A stretch of 64,000 nucleotides of DNA. Origin: Scytalidium lignicola (Eukaryota > Ascomycota > Leotiomycetes). Positions 34,082 to 45,142 of the stretch are shown here, in pieces; positions within the stretch are counted from its first letter, which is position 1, and each line of letters opens with the position of its first letter. The position numbers and the translations under genes are program-made. The DNA lies in contig NCSJ02000039.1 of the NCBI GenBank assembly GCA_002812745.2, forward strand, positions 124,001-188,000, written 5' to 3'. A model generated the notes under the pieces. It was given only the letters and a program-made list of their open reading frames with translations, had not been told where the DNA came from and searched no databases.

Positions 34082-35106
34082 ATGGGCTCCAAGATAGAAA
34101 CAATACCCAGTAAGAGGGGGGATGAGTTCTATAGCCTTAGTAGGGATTCTAAAGAATCAGCGAGGTGTGCTATTTTAAGCTCTCTCCTGTAGCCTTTTCA
34201 TAACAGCCTCACTTTGGTGACTAACTGTCCTCAGACTGAACTTGCAACACCAGCTACTCAAACATAATTTTGGGTACCTCCTTCATCCATCGATTCCTAT
34301 CCCCAAGCATGGCTTACGGATCGCGGAATTTGCAACTGGGACAGCGATTTGGCTCAAAGAAGTCTCTAAAATTGTTGATCCAGATTGCAAGCTAGACGGA
34401 TATGATATATCTGCTGCTCAATTCCCTTCTCCAGAGTCGTTGCCATCCAATATCTCCTTGATGCAGCATGATATCTTAAAGCCGCTTGCGGATGAGTACT
34501 CTGGGTACTACGACATCGTATCGGTAAGGGCGTTAGTTACCGCTCTAGCTGATGATGAATGGGAAATAGCTGTTAGAAACATGACCAAGTGTTTAAGTGA
34601 GCTGTCTTCCTTTCCAAGATTTCGCGTTTAATCACCATCAGTTTCTAATGGCGTTTCACAGAACCCGGAGGTTACCTGCAATGGATCGATTGTGATCTTT
34701 CGCCTCGCGGCATAAAGGTTGTGCAATGCGAACCTATGGCCCCAAAGCTGCATGCGAAGAAGGCATCGACATCATCTGGAAATGGGCAAATCTTTTGGGC
34801 CGTCACCTCGATTCATGTACTCATCTTGGCAGCATCTTCCGCTCCCAAGGTTACGAGTGTGTGTACGATGAGACAGTCAGTAACGACTGGAACGCCGATG
34901 GAAAAACCAGAACTGAATGGTCAACCGAGGTGTGTTCTGGATTGAAGTCTCTCTTACTTAGATATGGTCAGATGCCCGGTGGTACCATGTCAGTACAGCA
35001 AGCTGGGGAAGTGAGTAATAGGATGCTGGAGGAGGCAGAGTTTGGTAAGACTTACGTGCGAATTGACTGGTTGATCGTGGCCGGGAAGAAACCACTGGCT
35101 TCTTAA
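34082..35106 (+). CDS. LaeA/UMTA-like SAM methyltransferase with a frameshift
   Basis: Three exons: 34082-34164, 34235-34596 and 34662-35106. Exon 1 gives MGSKIETIPS and joins in phase to RLNLQHQLLKHNFGYLLHPS, a hallmark of this fungal methyltransferase group. Motif I is IAEFATGTAIWL (usually GTGTGIW, so two glycines are changed), the acidic motif II is DGYDIS, and post-I LKPGGYLQW is formed across intron 2. In exon 3 the reading frame must change between about 34697 and 34780: upstream it encodes KPGGYLQWIDCDLS, downstream EEGIDIIWKWANLLGR to the stop at 35106. This fits a one-base loss (or a two-base gain), either a sequencing error or a recent lesion. The substrate is unknown; many members sit beside secondary-metabolite genes. 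Confidence 0.78.
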
Positions 35107-35740
35107 AGGGATTTGCAGATAACTTAATAGTACCATAGAGTGGCTACCGAGGAAGTTGTTGCACATATCGTATATTATTCGATCTCCACAATGCGGATAG
35201 AGAGCAAGCTGCTGGTGGCGAGTGTAAATGATACGGGTGTCTTCTATATTATGCAAAACCGACGTTGCTATAGTAAACATGTTTGTTGAATAAAAAATAT
35301 TTGCTAGATCATACCTTGGGCCCTCGACATACATGTAAAGCGTGTTTCATCATGAGGCACCGCATGCTGCAAAAGCAACCACGGCGTGAGGCTCCCACGT
35401 AGATCCTGAACCATCTTTATATTCCCTGCAATATACAGTCGCGTATAGTATAATTAGTCCATCGCAACTCTCTCCTCTGTCTACAATATAACATCTCGGT
35501 CACAGGTCTAAACCTGGCCGTTCGAATCAACTTATATTAGCTTAATTAAGTTATGCGTGTATTTAATAATAAATTGGTCGTGCATAACTCAATTGAGCCA
35601 ATAGAAATAGATTCGCTCAAATTAGCATAAGTATTAGGAAGCTTTTATTCAGGGGTAGAATGAGCGGGGAAGATAAAGCATTCATGGTATTCAGAGTAGC
35701 ATATCAAGGTGTTCAGCTTATTAATTTTAGATACATACAA
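35107..35740. other. convergent intergenic gap
   Basis: About 630 AT-rich bases between the methyltransferase and NmrA-like tails; no gene or tRNA recognised. Confidence 0.5.
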
Positions 35741-36761
35741 TTACTCTGCCCAATCCTTTCGTAAAGCAGTCTCCAAGCCTACTAAGCTAGAAGGATCGAT
35801 ACCCAGCTCCTCCTTGCGAAGAGGTACCACGCCAGGCTTGGACCAAGACCTGTCACGGAACTCTTCCCAGAACTGCAACATTGTTCCCATCTCCTCACCC
35901 CACATAGGGAATAACTGATTGAAGTCGTGCAGAGATGCCTTTATATATTGCACGGGGTGCCCAGTAATCTTCCCCCAAGTCTCCAAAATGCAACCCTTAG
36001 TGGTCGTCTCCACTTCGGCAAGGACATACTTCCCTCGAGTGAGGGTAGGATTAGCCAGGATGGCTTGTACAAATATTCCCACGTTAATTCGTTGATCACC
36101 GATGGTGGTTATAGGTGTGTCCGCGGCAGCTGGTTGAATCCAGACGTACTTCCCGCTTGACTGGACCAGATTAGGTGTAAACAGGGGAAACCTCAAGTTC
36201 GAAGAATAGTAGGCGACCCATAGAAACGTCGTTTTCTGTGCCAGCTCTGGGAGTTCAGATAGGATGTACTCATCTGCTTTTGCTTTGGCCTCAAAATGCG
36301 GGACGCTCCATTTGCCACCAGACACGCCGCGTGAGGAGGGAAGGGTAGACCAGATGTAGTGTGTTAACGTCTTGGTTGCTGCTGCTACATCGGCCAAGTT
36401 CTTGGCTTGTTGGAACTCAACCTTTTCTGCAGTCTCTGGACCAAAGGCCATGAACGGTTCNAAAAAAGTCCGTCGCGGCAAATACTATAGATGCACCCTA
36501 AGTAATCAGGTCAGGTTCAACACGTTCTTGTTGTCGTCAAGTATAATTAACCTCAAATGCCTTGATGAGTGAATCTTTATTATTCAAGTCAGCCACCACC
36601 ACTTCAACTCCTTTGTCAGTTAAGGCTTTGGCCCCGGCGGAGTTTTGGTTCCTAGTGACGCCTCTAATCTTATACTCTCCCGTGCTTTGCAGAGCATCAA
36701 TAACGGAGCCTCCTTGGCCTCCAGTTGCTCCGACTATGACAGCAAGCTTTTGTGGTGCCAT
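35741..36761 (-). CDS. NmrA-like NAD(P)-binding protein
   Basis: Two exons, 36761-36552 and 36497-35741, separated by a 54-base intron, give about 321 residues. The cofactor loop is VIVGATGGQGGSV near residue 8, with VRG-like GVTRNQNS after strand beta-2, then VFAATDFF, and the NmrA/isoflavone-reductase style tail. NmrA-like proteins sense NAD(P) redox state or act as atypical SDR reductases. An N at 36461, next to six A on the plus strand, falls between DFF and EPFMAFGPE; counting it breaks the frame, dropping it restores the family reading. I therefore treat the gene as intact. The neighbouring methyltransferase is convergent. Confidence 0.87.
36461..36461. other. N at homopolymer, assembly artefact
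   Basis: The N precedes six A. Within the NmrA-like gene it is one base too many: omitting it restores the family reading. The same N-plus-T-run pattern occurs at 24106, 27885, 28314, 39807, 42693 and 56886. Confidence 0.85.
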
Positions 36762-39177
36762 TATACCCTATTTATGTCGGATAGAATTTTATTTAGGTAT
36801 AATACCATCAAGAAGATGATCTATAAACTTCACACACAGCCTGCCTTCTAGAAAGTTTATATCTCTCTTACCTAGAGTGGCGTGCTTGTCTTGATTATTC
36901 ATCGTACTACTTCAGGGCATGTTCCGCGGTAATTCTTGGCTTAAGTTACTATTGATCTCAACTGAGTAACGATACTCCATTTCAATATGTGAGAAGGCTC
37001 CGCAGGCAACAGTCTTTAGATTTCGAGGTCTCCTATTATTAATGTCTCCAAGCTAGAGCTATCTTAACCATCAGATTTCCAATCAAGAATTACCAAGGAT
37101 GAAGTTCATATCCTTGTGATATTCTATTTCTGTGGCTTTGATATTGCCAAGCCAAACAACTCTGACCATTTCCTGTCTTGGGCAGCCCTCCCATTGCCCC
37201 CGCAGCAACACGGCTTCTATGGGGTTGATACCGACGTGTTACCGACACCTTGCAGTATACATGTTACAAGTCGGTTTCTTAGTTCCAAAGATATTGTCGA
37301 GCATTTGACATTGTCTGTGGCTCATTTGACTTGTATGAAAATTTTTATACTAAGGACTTCAGCTCCCTAGTCTTGAACGCAAAAAGGTTAAACTTGTGCG
37401 TTGCGAAAAGCAGTTTCTAGATAGCAGAGTAGCTGATTAGAGAGTACACAGTAAGTTGTTTCGTCAATAGGGGATTACGTCAATACACCATATAACAACG
37501 GATCCAGCTACACACTAGTCTTAATAAGCTGGAATTATGCTATCTTATTGCTTCTATTTTAGCTCAAGCCGGGAGAAGTGTGTTCAGTCGCTCAGCCACT
37601 GCGTCGTCACAGCAAAAGGTGCACAGTCAAAGATCGCATGGACAGAAGACTTCCATCTTTTCAATTACTTCTATTCTTTTCCTGAGGCAAATTTATCTTG
37701 AACTTCCTACTTCGTCCCCCGCCGGAGAACGATATCTGTATGTGGTTGATACATGACTACAAAGCAGGAGAACGTATCTCGGGTACTGTACGATGGAATA
37801 AACTCTGCAACCAACTAGCAGACTAGATGTTGAGAACATGACACCACCAGATCCAACCGTACGCCTAAACCCTCCTACTTCCCATAACACCGATCTTGGA
37901 GTTCTATTCCTATATATAGATAGATCCTGTCCTAAATATGTATTCATATTTTCGACGGGTCAGTCCTAGAGACATACTCTTTATTCCCATTGCCCAGCAA
38001 ATACATTGATTTCCGGGGTCCAATTATCCGGAATTTGTGAATACAATCCCTAAATATTCTCTACGATTAAACATGAGTTTAAAGATGGGTCATCCTTACT
38101 AACAGGATATCCTATATTTACGAAAACAATATAAACGTTAGGATACGCCTTCTAAAGACTCCTAACCATATTTCTCTGCGCTGCCTTGACCATGGATAAA
38201 CAGAACATCTGGGGGATTGGATCTGCCCAGAGAGGGTTACTTGTAACTATGACGGAGGTATTATCTGACTTGGATAACTTCTCAGGAATTGGAATTACCC
38301 AGGCTACAGTATTGCAAAGGGCAAAGTTTGTTATCTGAACCTGTTAGCATTTCTAGTTACAAATTGAGTTGTGGTATAGTTAACTCGCATACCTTAAAAT
38401 CATACATGATCTCATTTTGGTCAAACTCCAAAAGATGACTGGTAATTACTCTTGCAGCATTGAAATGTATACAAGAAATTTTGCCGAAATTTTCAACTTC
38501 TTTCAAGACTTTAGAGATATTCTTCGGAGTCTATAATATCGATATTCCAAGTTTCCACTTCAACTTCTCTGTTGACACATTATATTGGGGTAAAAATCCT
38601 ATCACGACCGTGAGATATCGTGATATTAAAGCGATTTTGTTAAAACTTGCGTCGCGCAAAAAGGCTAACAGTTGAGACTCCTATTCCTGGGTCAGAACCA
38701 ATCACAATGACGGTAGACATTGTAATTCTGTATATGATACACAATGAAATACCGTACTTAGTTTTCGGATTTAGAATTCAAAAACGATTTTCGGGTCTAC
38801 TATGTATGCATAGAGAAAACACTAATTTGTCGCATTTCTCGAACACATTCTCGAACACACGTAAGAGTTGTGCCGGCGCCATAGATGATTATCAAAATAA
38901 TTAGATGAGATGATTTTTTTAAGATATTTTGTTGGGGTATGTTGTGTCTAAACGTAATAGAATTTGGTTTTCTAAGTGTGGGTCTATAGTAAATAATTTA
39001 TCTAGGCTCCAGCCGCAGCCTACGCAGACCGCTGCTTCTAGAGACTCGCCAAGGTATTTCCAGCACCCCGTCTAGTCAGCAATACGGTAGTAAAGATTCC
39101 GCAACAAAGACCACCTAAAAATAAGGTATTCTCAAAGAGCTAATCAGACCTATTGTAGACCATTATTATTACGCAAG

Positions 39178-39297
39178 GGCGGCCGCTCCCTGTAAGTTAC
39201 ATTTTGGATCTGAGATTTGAACGTACAACGATCGATCTGGCGGGGCCGTTAGAGACTTTCAGTGCCCGAGGACGTGGTTGAGGCGGCCGCCCCCTGT
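39178..39297. repeat. GC-rich direct repeat pair, 16 bp
   Basis: GGCGGCCGCTCCCTGT at 39178-39193 recurs as GGCGGCCGCCCCCTGT at 39282-39297, 104 bases apart in the same orientation, with one mismatch. Both contain a NotI-type octamer. The enclosed DNA is also GC-rich, which stands out against its AT-rich surroundings. Confidence 0.75.
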
Positions 39298-39607
39298 TCG
39301 GCTCTGCGAGGGGTGTTTGTGTGCGACGCTGCAAGTTCTCGTCAGAAGATATAAACAAACTTCGAGACCCAAGAATTCTCGTAATGATAAATTTTCGTTT
39401 CTTACCCTTTGGGTCTGGTTAGTTTTAACTAAAAAATTAAAAAATTAAAAAACGCTCTACTCTCACGTTAGTAGCGTTGTCTCGCTGGCTTAGTATAAGT
39501 CAAGATGAACAAAAAAAAGAATATCGGTAGTAATGAAAGAAAATTATATGACCATTATATTTTACCACGAGAAATCACGCCTGTATACATAATAAAAGGT
39601 TAGAAAT

Positions 39608-39637
39608 TTCCCCTTCCCTTCCCCTTCCCCTTCCCCA
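39608..39637. repeat. TTCCCC microsatellite
   Basis: About five tandem TTCCC/TTCCCC units ending near 39637. Confidence 0.75.
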
Positions 39638-39944
39638 TCCTCATATTTCAGCAAATTTAGACAGGATTGTAACCATATAGCTAGAGTTGTTTCCGTCCCC
39701 CCTCCGAAACAAAAGCTAGAGGTGCATCTATCTCACGAGCATTTAAAGACACCGACTCTTTATCATTTCGACTCAAACCATTCGTAGTATTTCCTTTTCC
39801 GGGAAANTTTTTAAAGATATCTTTGACCGAGGATAATTCCGTATCTAGGCAGAAGCGAGGGTGTTTGTCGACTGCTCTGAGCTTTGCATGCTATAAGGTG
39901 CAGATTTTGAGGTTAATAATAGAGACTACGCAACTTTTTGAGGT

Positions 39945-41757
39945 CTATGGAGTATATTCACCAGTGTTTACTGATGGGCTGCGGCGAAGTCGGATTTCAT
40001 CGGAAATAGCAGCTTCAATATTGACAAGGAATTTTTCTAAACCGGTTAGTACCCAACACCTTTATCTTACCAAAAGAACAGGAAAACACTCACTACCACC
40101 GTTCCATCGTTTGGTGAAAGTTTCAATTGTTTCTTTCATTGCCTCCATTTCAGAGAGCCATTCATCAGTCATAAACCTCTCTCCAGCTAATTGGACATGA
40201 AGCAAAGCTGCTAAATATGTGGTAGAATTTGAAGCAGGAGGAAGCGTAGAAATGTCAATAAATGGAAGATCCATGTTGAATCTACGACAAACATCAAGGA
40301 TCATTGTTATCGCTGATTTTATTGCCAGGATAGATTTAGCGGCGCACTCGTTTCCCTCGATATGATTCCCAGTTGGGGTTAACTCCCTGGCCACCATATG
40401 GAGAGATAGGAGAGAACTGTTGATTTTTGATCAGTATGATCAGTCACATGGTTATTATAGTCATACTAACGCGAAGCATATTCCAATACTGGAACAACAC
40501 TCTTCCCATCCACCACCTGCCAGCACCATCAGCTCCGACCCTAATTCCCGCAGAGATGAGTCGAGCATTTCGTATTGATTAATATCAATGAAAGGAGAGT
40601 GTAATGATCTTGCTATGAGATCCTGAACTTCCCCGAGGAGGACAGCTGCCTTAGCAGCATGACAGAAGGGACCCATTCGTGTTGGATGTGTATCGGCACG
40701 GGCTCCAGATGGCAGATATACTGGACTGGTTGCTGGGTCCAAAGACACTACTTCGTCATCTTCAGGCAACTCTATTGTAATCCCTTGAAGGCTGGGAAAC
40801 CCAGTTTCAAGGTAGATCTCATCGGCTGGGAGGCCGATATTCATATATCTACATTAGAAGTATTAGTCAGTCCGTATACCGTATCCTCCATTTCTGTGTG
40901 ACCTTTACCTGTCTATAATAACAATCCCCCACCATAGGCGTCCTATATCTGTATTCTGTATATTCGAAATTCCTAATCTGCGCTGGGCGGCAAGCAATCT
41001 CGCAGCCACCCGTGAACAAACCGCTATAGTTACCCTGGCGGCTTCTAAGATCCCATGTGCATGCTCATACACTGAAACGAGAAGCCCTGCTTGGACAATC
41101 TCAAATGCGCAGTTTCCCGAAGCGATTTGCAAGGAGTAGAGAGATTTAACCTCAAAATAAATCCGATTCTGCATATTGCCATCACCATTAGGGATCCGCG
41201 TAATCAGAAACATTGCAAGTAATAGCGTTGCAGTAGGGATGTCAGATTCAGAATCCATCCTATCTAAGCCCGTTTGAAGCTGGTTTTTGGAAATAATGGG
41301 CAGCCATATATCGATGGTGCGGAAGTAGGATGATATTACGGAGTCTATACTCTCTACGTTTGTAGATATAATGTCAAGAACTTGGCCTAGGATCCCCAAC
41401 TTGAGCACTCTTGATGGCATATCGAAAGAATTATCTGTGAAGGCGGCCAGCACAGAAGACGATGCCCGTAGATCTCCATCGCTGACTCTTAAGAGCTGGG
41501 AAGCCCGGGAATCTGCATGGTTGCGTTGTGCTATTGGGGTCTCCTTCGATCCATAGCTGTAATCACACTTTAGTAGAAGCCTTCGCGGGCAGTTGTTAAT
41601 TAGCATCAGACTATCTTTTGTATCCACATTGAAGCATTGAAGTTACAGTGACTTACTTTGTACATAAGTTGCACGATGGAAGCTCTTTGCTACATTTTCT
41701 TTTGCGATTCTTGCAGTTGTAACAAACCTGAGAAGCCAGTCTTGAGTGTTCGCCCAT
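39945..41757 (-). CDS. Zn(II)2Cys6 transcription factor, intact
   Basis: Five exons, 41757-41657, 41580-40909, 40848-40471, 40416-40097 and 40036-39945, sum to 1563 bases, 520 residues. The first intron splits the zinc cluster: exon 1 gives VCYNCKNRKRKCSKELPSC then CTK, and exon 2 completes it with LLLKCDY, making C-x2-C-x6-C-x6-C-x2-C-x6-C. A fungal_trans-type middle region follows, with FRTIDIWLPII, TATLLLAMFL, LLVSVYEHAHG, RRLGI and RLWWGIVIIDR. It ends IEAAISDEIR and a short tail. It is encoded on the same strand as the NCS1 permease about 1.1 kb upstream and close to a divergent amidase, so it may control them. All splice joins keep phase, which supports the model. Confidence 0.88.
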
Positions 41758-42130
41758 CTTTTATCTTTGTGCTCTAGAACAGGCATATTCTCGTAATAGG
41801 TTAACAAGAGTATTACCTGTACGAAAGCCAGTTAAAGCCTTTGAGTAACGTTAAATCACCAGAGAGGACGTTTGCGAAATCGAGGCAGCAACGCTAAAAG
41901 TGATAACGCTAATCTCTCCGCCTTCAGGAATAACAATCTTCCGAGTTCTACACCGCCGCATCATGCTTAATACTAATTAAAATTAATGGAAGTTGATACT
42001 ACACGTGTAATATTAATTAATTAATTTGGTATTACTAAAATACTAAGCAATTAATTCTGCGCCCTGCTCCGCACCCATTCACGAATACTACAAGTTCTAA
42101 CACCTTTACTTCACACTTATAGAATCCAAC
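41758..42130. other. upstream region of the Zn2Cys6 gene
   Basis: AT-rich 373 bases between the regulator start and the MITE-like element; no gene seen. Confidence 0.45.
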
Positions 42131-42534
42131 GTAATTCCCTGACCTACCGGACACCCGGACCTACCGGACAGCAAAATTTACCACGAAATCGATCAAAATT
42201 CCCCCCCGGTAAACTCGACAACTGTGGACTTTTGTAAGATAATATTGTGCAATAGAATAAAATATCCTATTACAATGTTAATTATTAAGTTTTTTTGTTG
42301 ATTAAATAATTGTAATATCGTTAGACATGAATATAGACTCCGAGAACAAGGTTATTTAGTTATATAACATAAACCACTAATACTGGTCGTACTAGAATTT
42401 ACATGTTTATTAAATAACTATCAAATAACCAAGTTCCAAAATTTTGTTATTTGTAATATTTTGGTTGTTGTGTTTGCTAGGGGGTAGGTTTGATCGATTT
42501 TGTGGTAAATTTTGCTGTCCGGTTAGGGAATTAC
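42131..42534. mobile_element. MITE-like element with long imperfect terminal inverted repeats
   Basis: The left end starts GTAATTCCCT and the right end, read on the other strand, starts the same way. Both then contain CCGGACAGCAAAATTTACCA followed by CRAAATCGATCAAA. The left arm is longer because it carries a tandem copy of GACCTACCGGACA (42141-42153 and 42158-42170). The interior is AT-rich with no coding capacity. No unambiguous target-site duplication is visible, so the superfamily is undecided. It lies between the regulator and the permease and may affect regulator expression. Confidence 0.82.
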
Positions 42535-42860
42535 ACTATTATATATGTTAGTTCCTATGTTATATTAAGTTTTTAAATTACTACTTCAATAGATAGAGTA
42601 AATATTAGACTTATATATTTGTCATAATATAACGTTATAGAAGAACAATATTAATTAATTAATTTGATTCTGATATTATAAATATATTTCTCNTTTTTTT
42701 CTCTAAATTCGAGATTCTAGGTATTATAATAATGACTAAATATTAATATAATTAATCTAACCTTAATTTCTTTCTCAGTTTGTCTAAAAATGATACGTTT
42801 GATTTGTAATACAGCAAAATACTCTAAGAAATGCTGAAACAAAATCTATTCAAGTAAGTT
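42535..42860. other. AT-rich gap
   Basis: No gene; an N beside seven T lies at 42693. Confidence 0.5.
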
Positions 42861-44617
42861 TTAGCACTTCTCGTCAAACTTATCTAGCTTAACCTCAATA
42901 ACCCCAGAAGTTTCTATCTCTACAGCAGTCAGTTCATCCTTGGAAAGAAGTGTCTCGTGAGCAGGGAATATCTTGCTCAGAAGAATATAGACGACAAAGG
43001 CACTCAAGAACCCATAGTACCAAACAAGGTCTGCAATATACCTGGCCCCCCCAATGTTGATATTTGCATTGATATTTTCAACTAATGACGGCATCGTTGG
43101 TCCAATACTGCAGATGAGTGCAACGGCTGCACGCCAATTGACTCCGTGGTAGTATGTGTATCGCCTCTGTGGTTGATACAGTGCTGGCACGTCTACTCGC
43201 CTCTTCTTGATAACCCAGTAATCCGCAACTGATATGGCAATTATAGGAGCTAGGAAGATTCCGAGACTGGCCATGAAATTAAGAAGACTTTGTGCGCTGG
43301 TAATAATTTTCCAGGGAACCATAATCCATCCACCAATTACTGTAGCAATAAAGGCCGCACGGCGAAGGTCGATATATTTTGGAAACAATGAAGACATGTC
43401 ATTGCTTACTGAGATTACATTTGCCGATACGTTGACCCCAATCTGAGCGACAGTCCATGCAAGACCACAGTAAAAGGCTCCAGCCCGTCCGCCAGGCGAC
43501 GTCCAGTATGAAGCCAAACTGACGGGATCCCAAACATATGAACCATAGACATTCTTCGAAGCAGAAGCACTAATTATACCAAGAAGTGCTATCCAGGTAC
43601 AGATGAATGGGAAAACCACTGTCTGGGTATATATTGTCCTTGGGTTCTTAACATATCTAGTGAAATCAGAGATGTTGGTGCCCACGGTTGACCTGTATTT
43701 AAGGAGTGATTAGATTTACACGCTGGGAATTAAAGTCACAGATAGAGCAAGGATCACATACCAGCTCCCGGTTTGAGCAGTCAACGTATATACAATCAGC
43801 CACGATCGTGCGGAGCCAGATACTGTTGGCTGCTGCTTCCAGATATCACCGGATCCATGGGCCATCCGACAAATGGCAATCGTTGTACCTGTAGCAGCGG
43901 TGATGGTGATGAAAGCCTTGAACACAAAAAACCATTTGAGCTTGTGTGGCCGAATAAGGAGGAAAGGAAGTTGAATTGACCAGAAGAGAAAATGGCTGAG
44001 CAGCCCTTGAGATGTAATGCCCGCAGAAGCCGGCAGATGATTAGGAATATTAAGGTAGCTTGGCCAAATGGCCGAAATCATGACCGTCAAAGCGGTGCTG
44101 CCTGTATACGTTTGAATCGAATGCCAAAAAAGCGCTGTGATCATTCGGCAGACAACTGCTAACTTAGAAAAATGGAATCCAAAAGACGCACGAATCCACA
44201 CGGGAAAGGGAACTCGAAGGTAAGCTCCCGGTGCGCCATTAAATGCGATTGGCAACGACATTACGCAGGATCCTAGAATACAACAGTACAATGCTTCTCG
44301 CCATGTCAATCCAACGCTAAGAACAGGCGCTCCGATCTCCCAGCTCTGGGCGCTCAGCTGTGCCAAGTATTAGCATGCTATTTGGATGAGAATTTTCAAT
44401 GGCCAGAGAAACATACAATATCGCTCAGCCAGTACCCCAGAATTGAGGGCGCTTTCCAGATTCTACGTTCCACTGGAGTAACATCTAGATCAATATTTGT
44501 CCAGGTCCCTTCAGGAGCAAAAGACGTCTGCTGCTTTGGCAGAACCCATCCCGAGAGGTGCTGCTTGCCCCGGAGGGAATCCTTTACCCTGTCACAACGC
44601 CGGCGAACAATATTCAT
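42861..44617 (-). CDS. NCS1-family nucleobase/ureide/vitamin permease
   Basis: Three exons, 44617-44417, 44357-43762 and 43692-42861, give 542 residues with about 12 hydrophobic segments. The start region has WTNIDLDVTPVERRIW, then SAQSWEIGAPVLSVGLTW and FNGAPGAYLRVPFPVW, all typical of fungal NCS1 (Fur/Fcy-type) transporters. NISDFTRY and VADYWVIKKRRVDVPALY are diagnostic later motifs; VSVSANVIS appears as NVSANVISVSND. NCS1 carriers import uracil, allantoin, uridine, thiamine or similar compounds with protons or sodium across the plasma membrane. It shares a 525-base divergent promoter with an amidase, suggesting uptake and hydrolysis of one compound. The substrate is not determinable from sequence alone. 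Confidence 0.93.
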
Positions 44618-45142
44618 TTTGGGCTTTATTCATCTGCTATAATGACGACGAAACCTTTGTTAACTATAAAATAGTACCCTCAAAGATACAAAATGGGAGT
44701 AGCCGCAAAACAGCCTGCCAATCTATTTAATCGGACAACCAATTCCTAATATACACCCATTCACTCGATGCCATGTTATCTCCATATCGCACTACTCCGT
44801 GAGTTTTATAGGTTAACCCCCGGATCATGAAGCTCTTTGCCTAATTGAAAGTGGGCGGTGATATAAGCAGAGATATAAAGGCTAGACCTCTTCCCATTTC
44901 GCTGCCCCCGCTGATAAGGATGCCGCCCGCCACTTGGCCGATGGAACATCTCGAAGGCCCCTCCGGAGTTGTGCGCCGCGCCGACGGCCCCAACAGTTCA
45001 TCTAATTCATTACATTATTTACACTCATGGGTAGCTCATGAGCTTCCTCATGGACAGCTATTATTGAATATTCATATACCCCTCTATGCCTTCCTGCGAA
45101 TCATACCCAAGATCTTTGTAGTCGATCATTGCGTAAATTAAG
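44618..45142. promoter_or_regulatory. shared divergent promoter region, permease / amidase
   Basis: 525 bases between divergent starts. Two GATA-core sites are visible close together (GTGATATAAGCAGAGATATA near 44857-44877), which would suit nitrogen control, but GATA cores are frequent by chance. Short CGGAG/CCCGG elements occur near 44817 and 44960. Confidence 0.5.

Larger units (their letters stand above)
36762..39944. other. 3.2 kb AT-rich gene-poor DNA
   Basis: No supported gene. It holds a pair of GC-rich direct repeats near 39.18-39.30 kb, a TTCCCC microsatellite near 39.6 kb and an N at 39807. Confidence 0.5.

Noticed and set aside
35500..35535. GTTCGAATC motif resembling a tRNA B box
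   Set aside because: No matching A box or acceptor stem upstream.
39200..39297. tRNA-like T-loop (GTTCAAATC on the minus strand)
   Set aside because: The surrounding bases do not form the T stem or acceptor stem; no cloverleaf. I found no convincing tRNA anywhere in the window.
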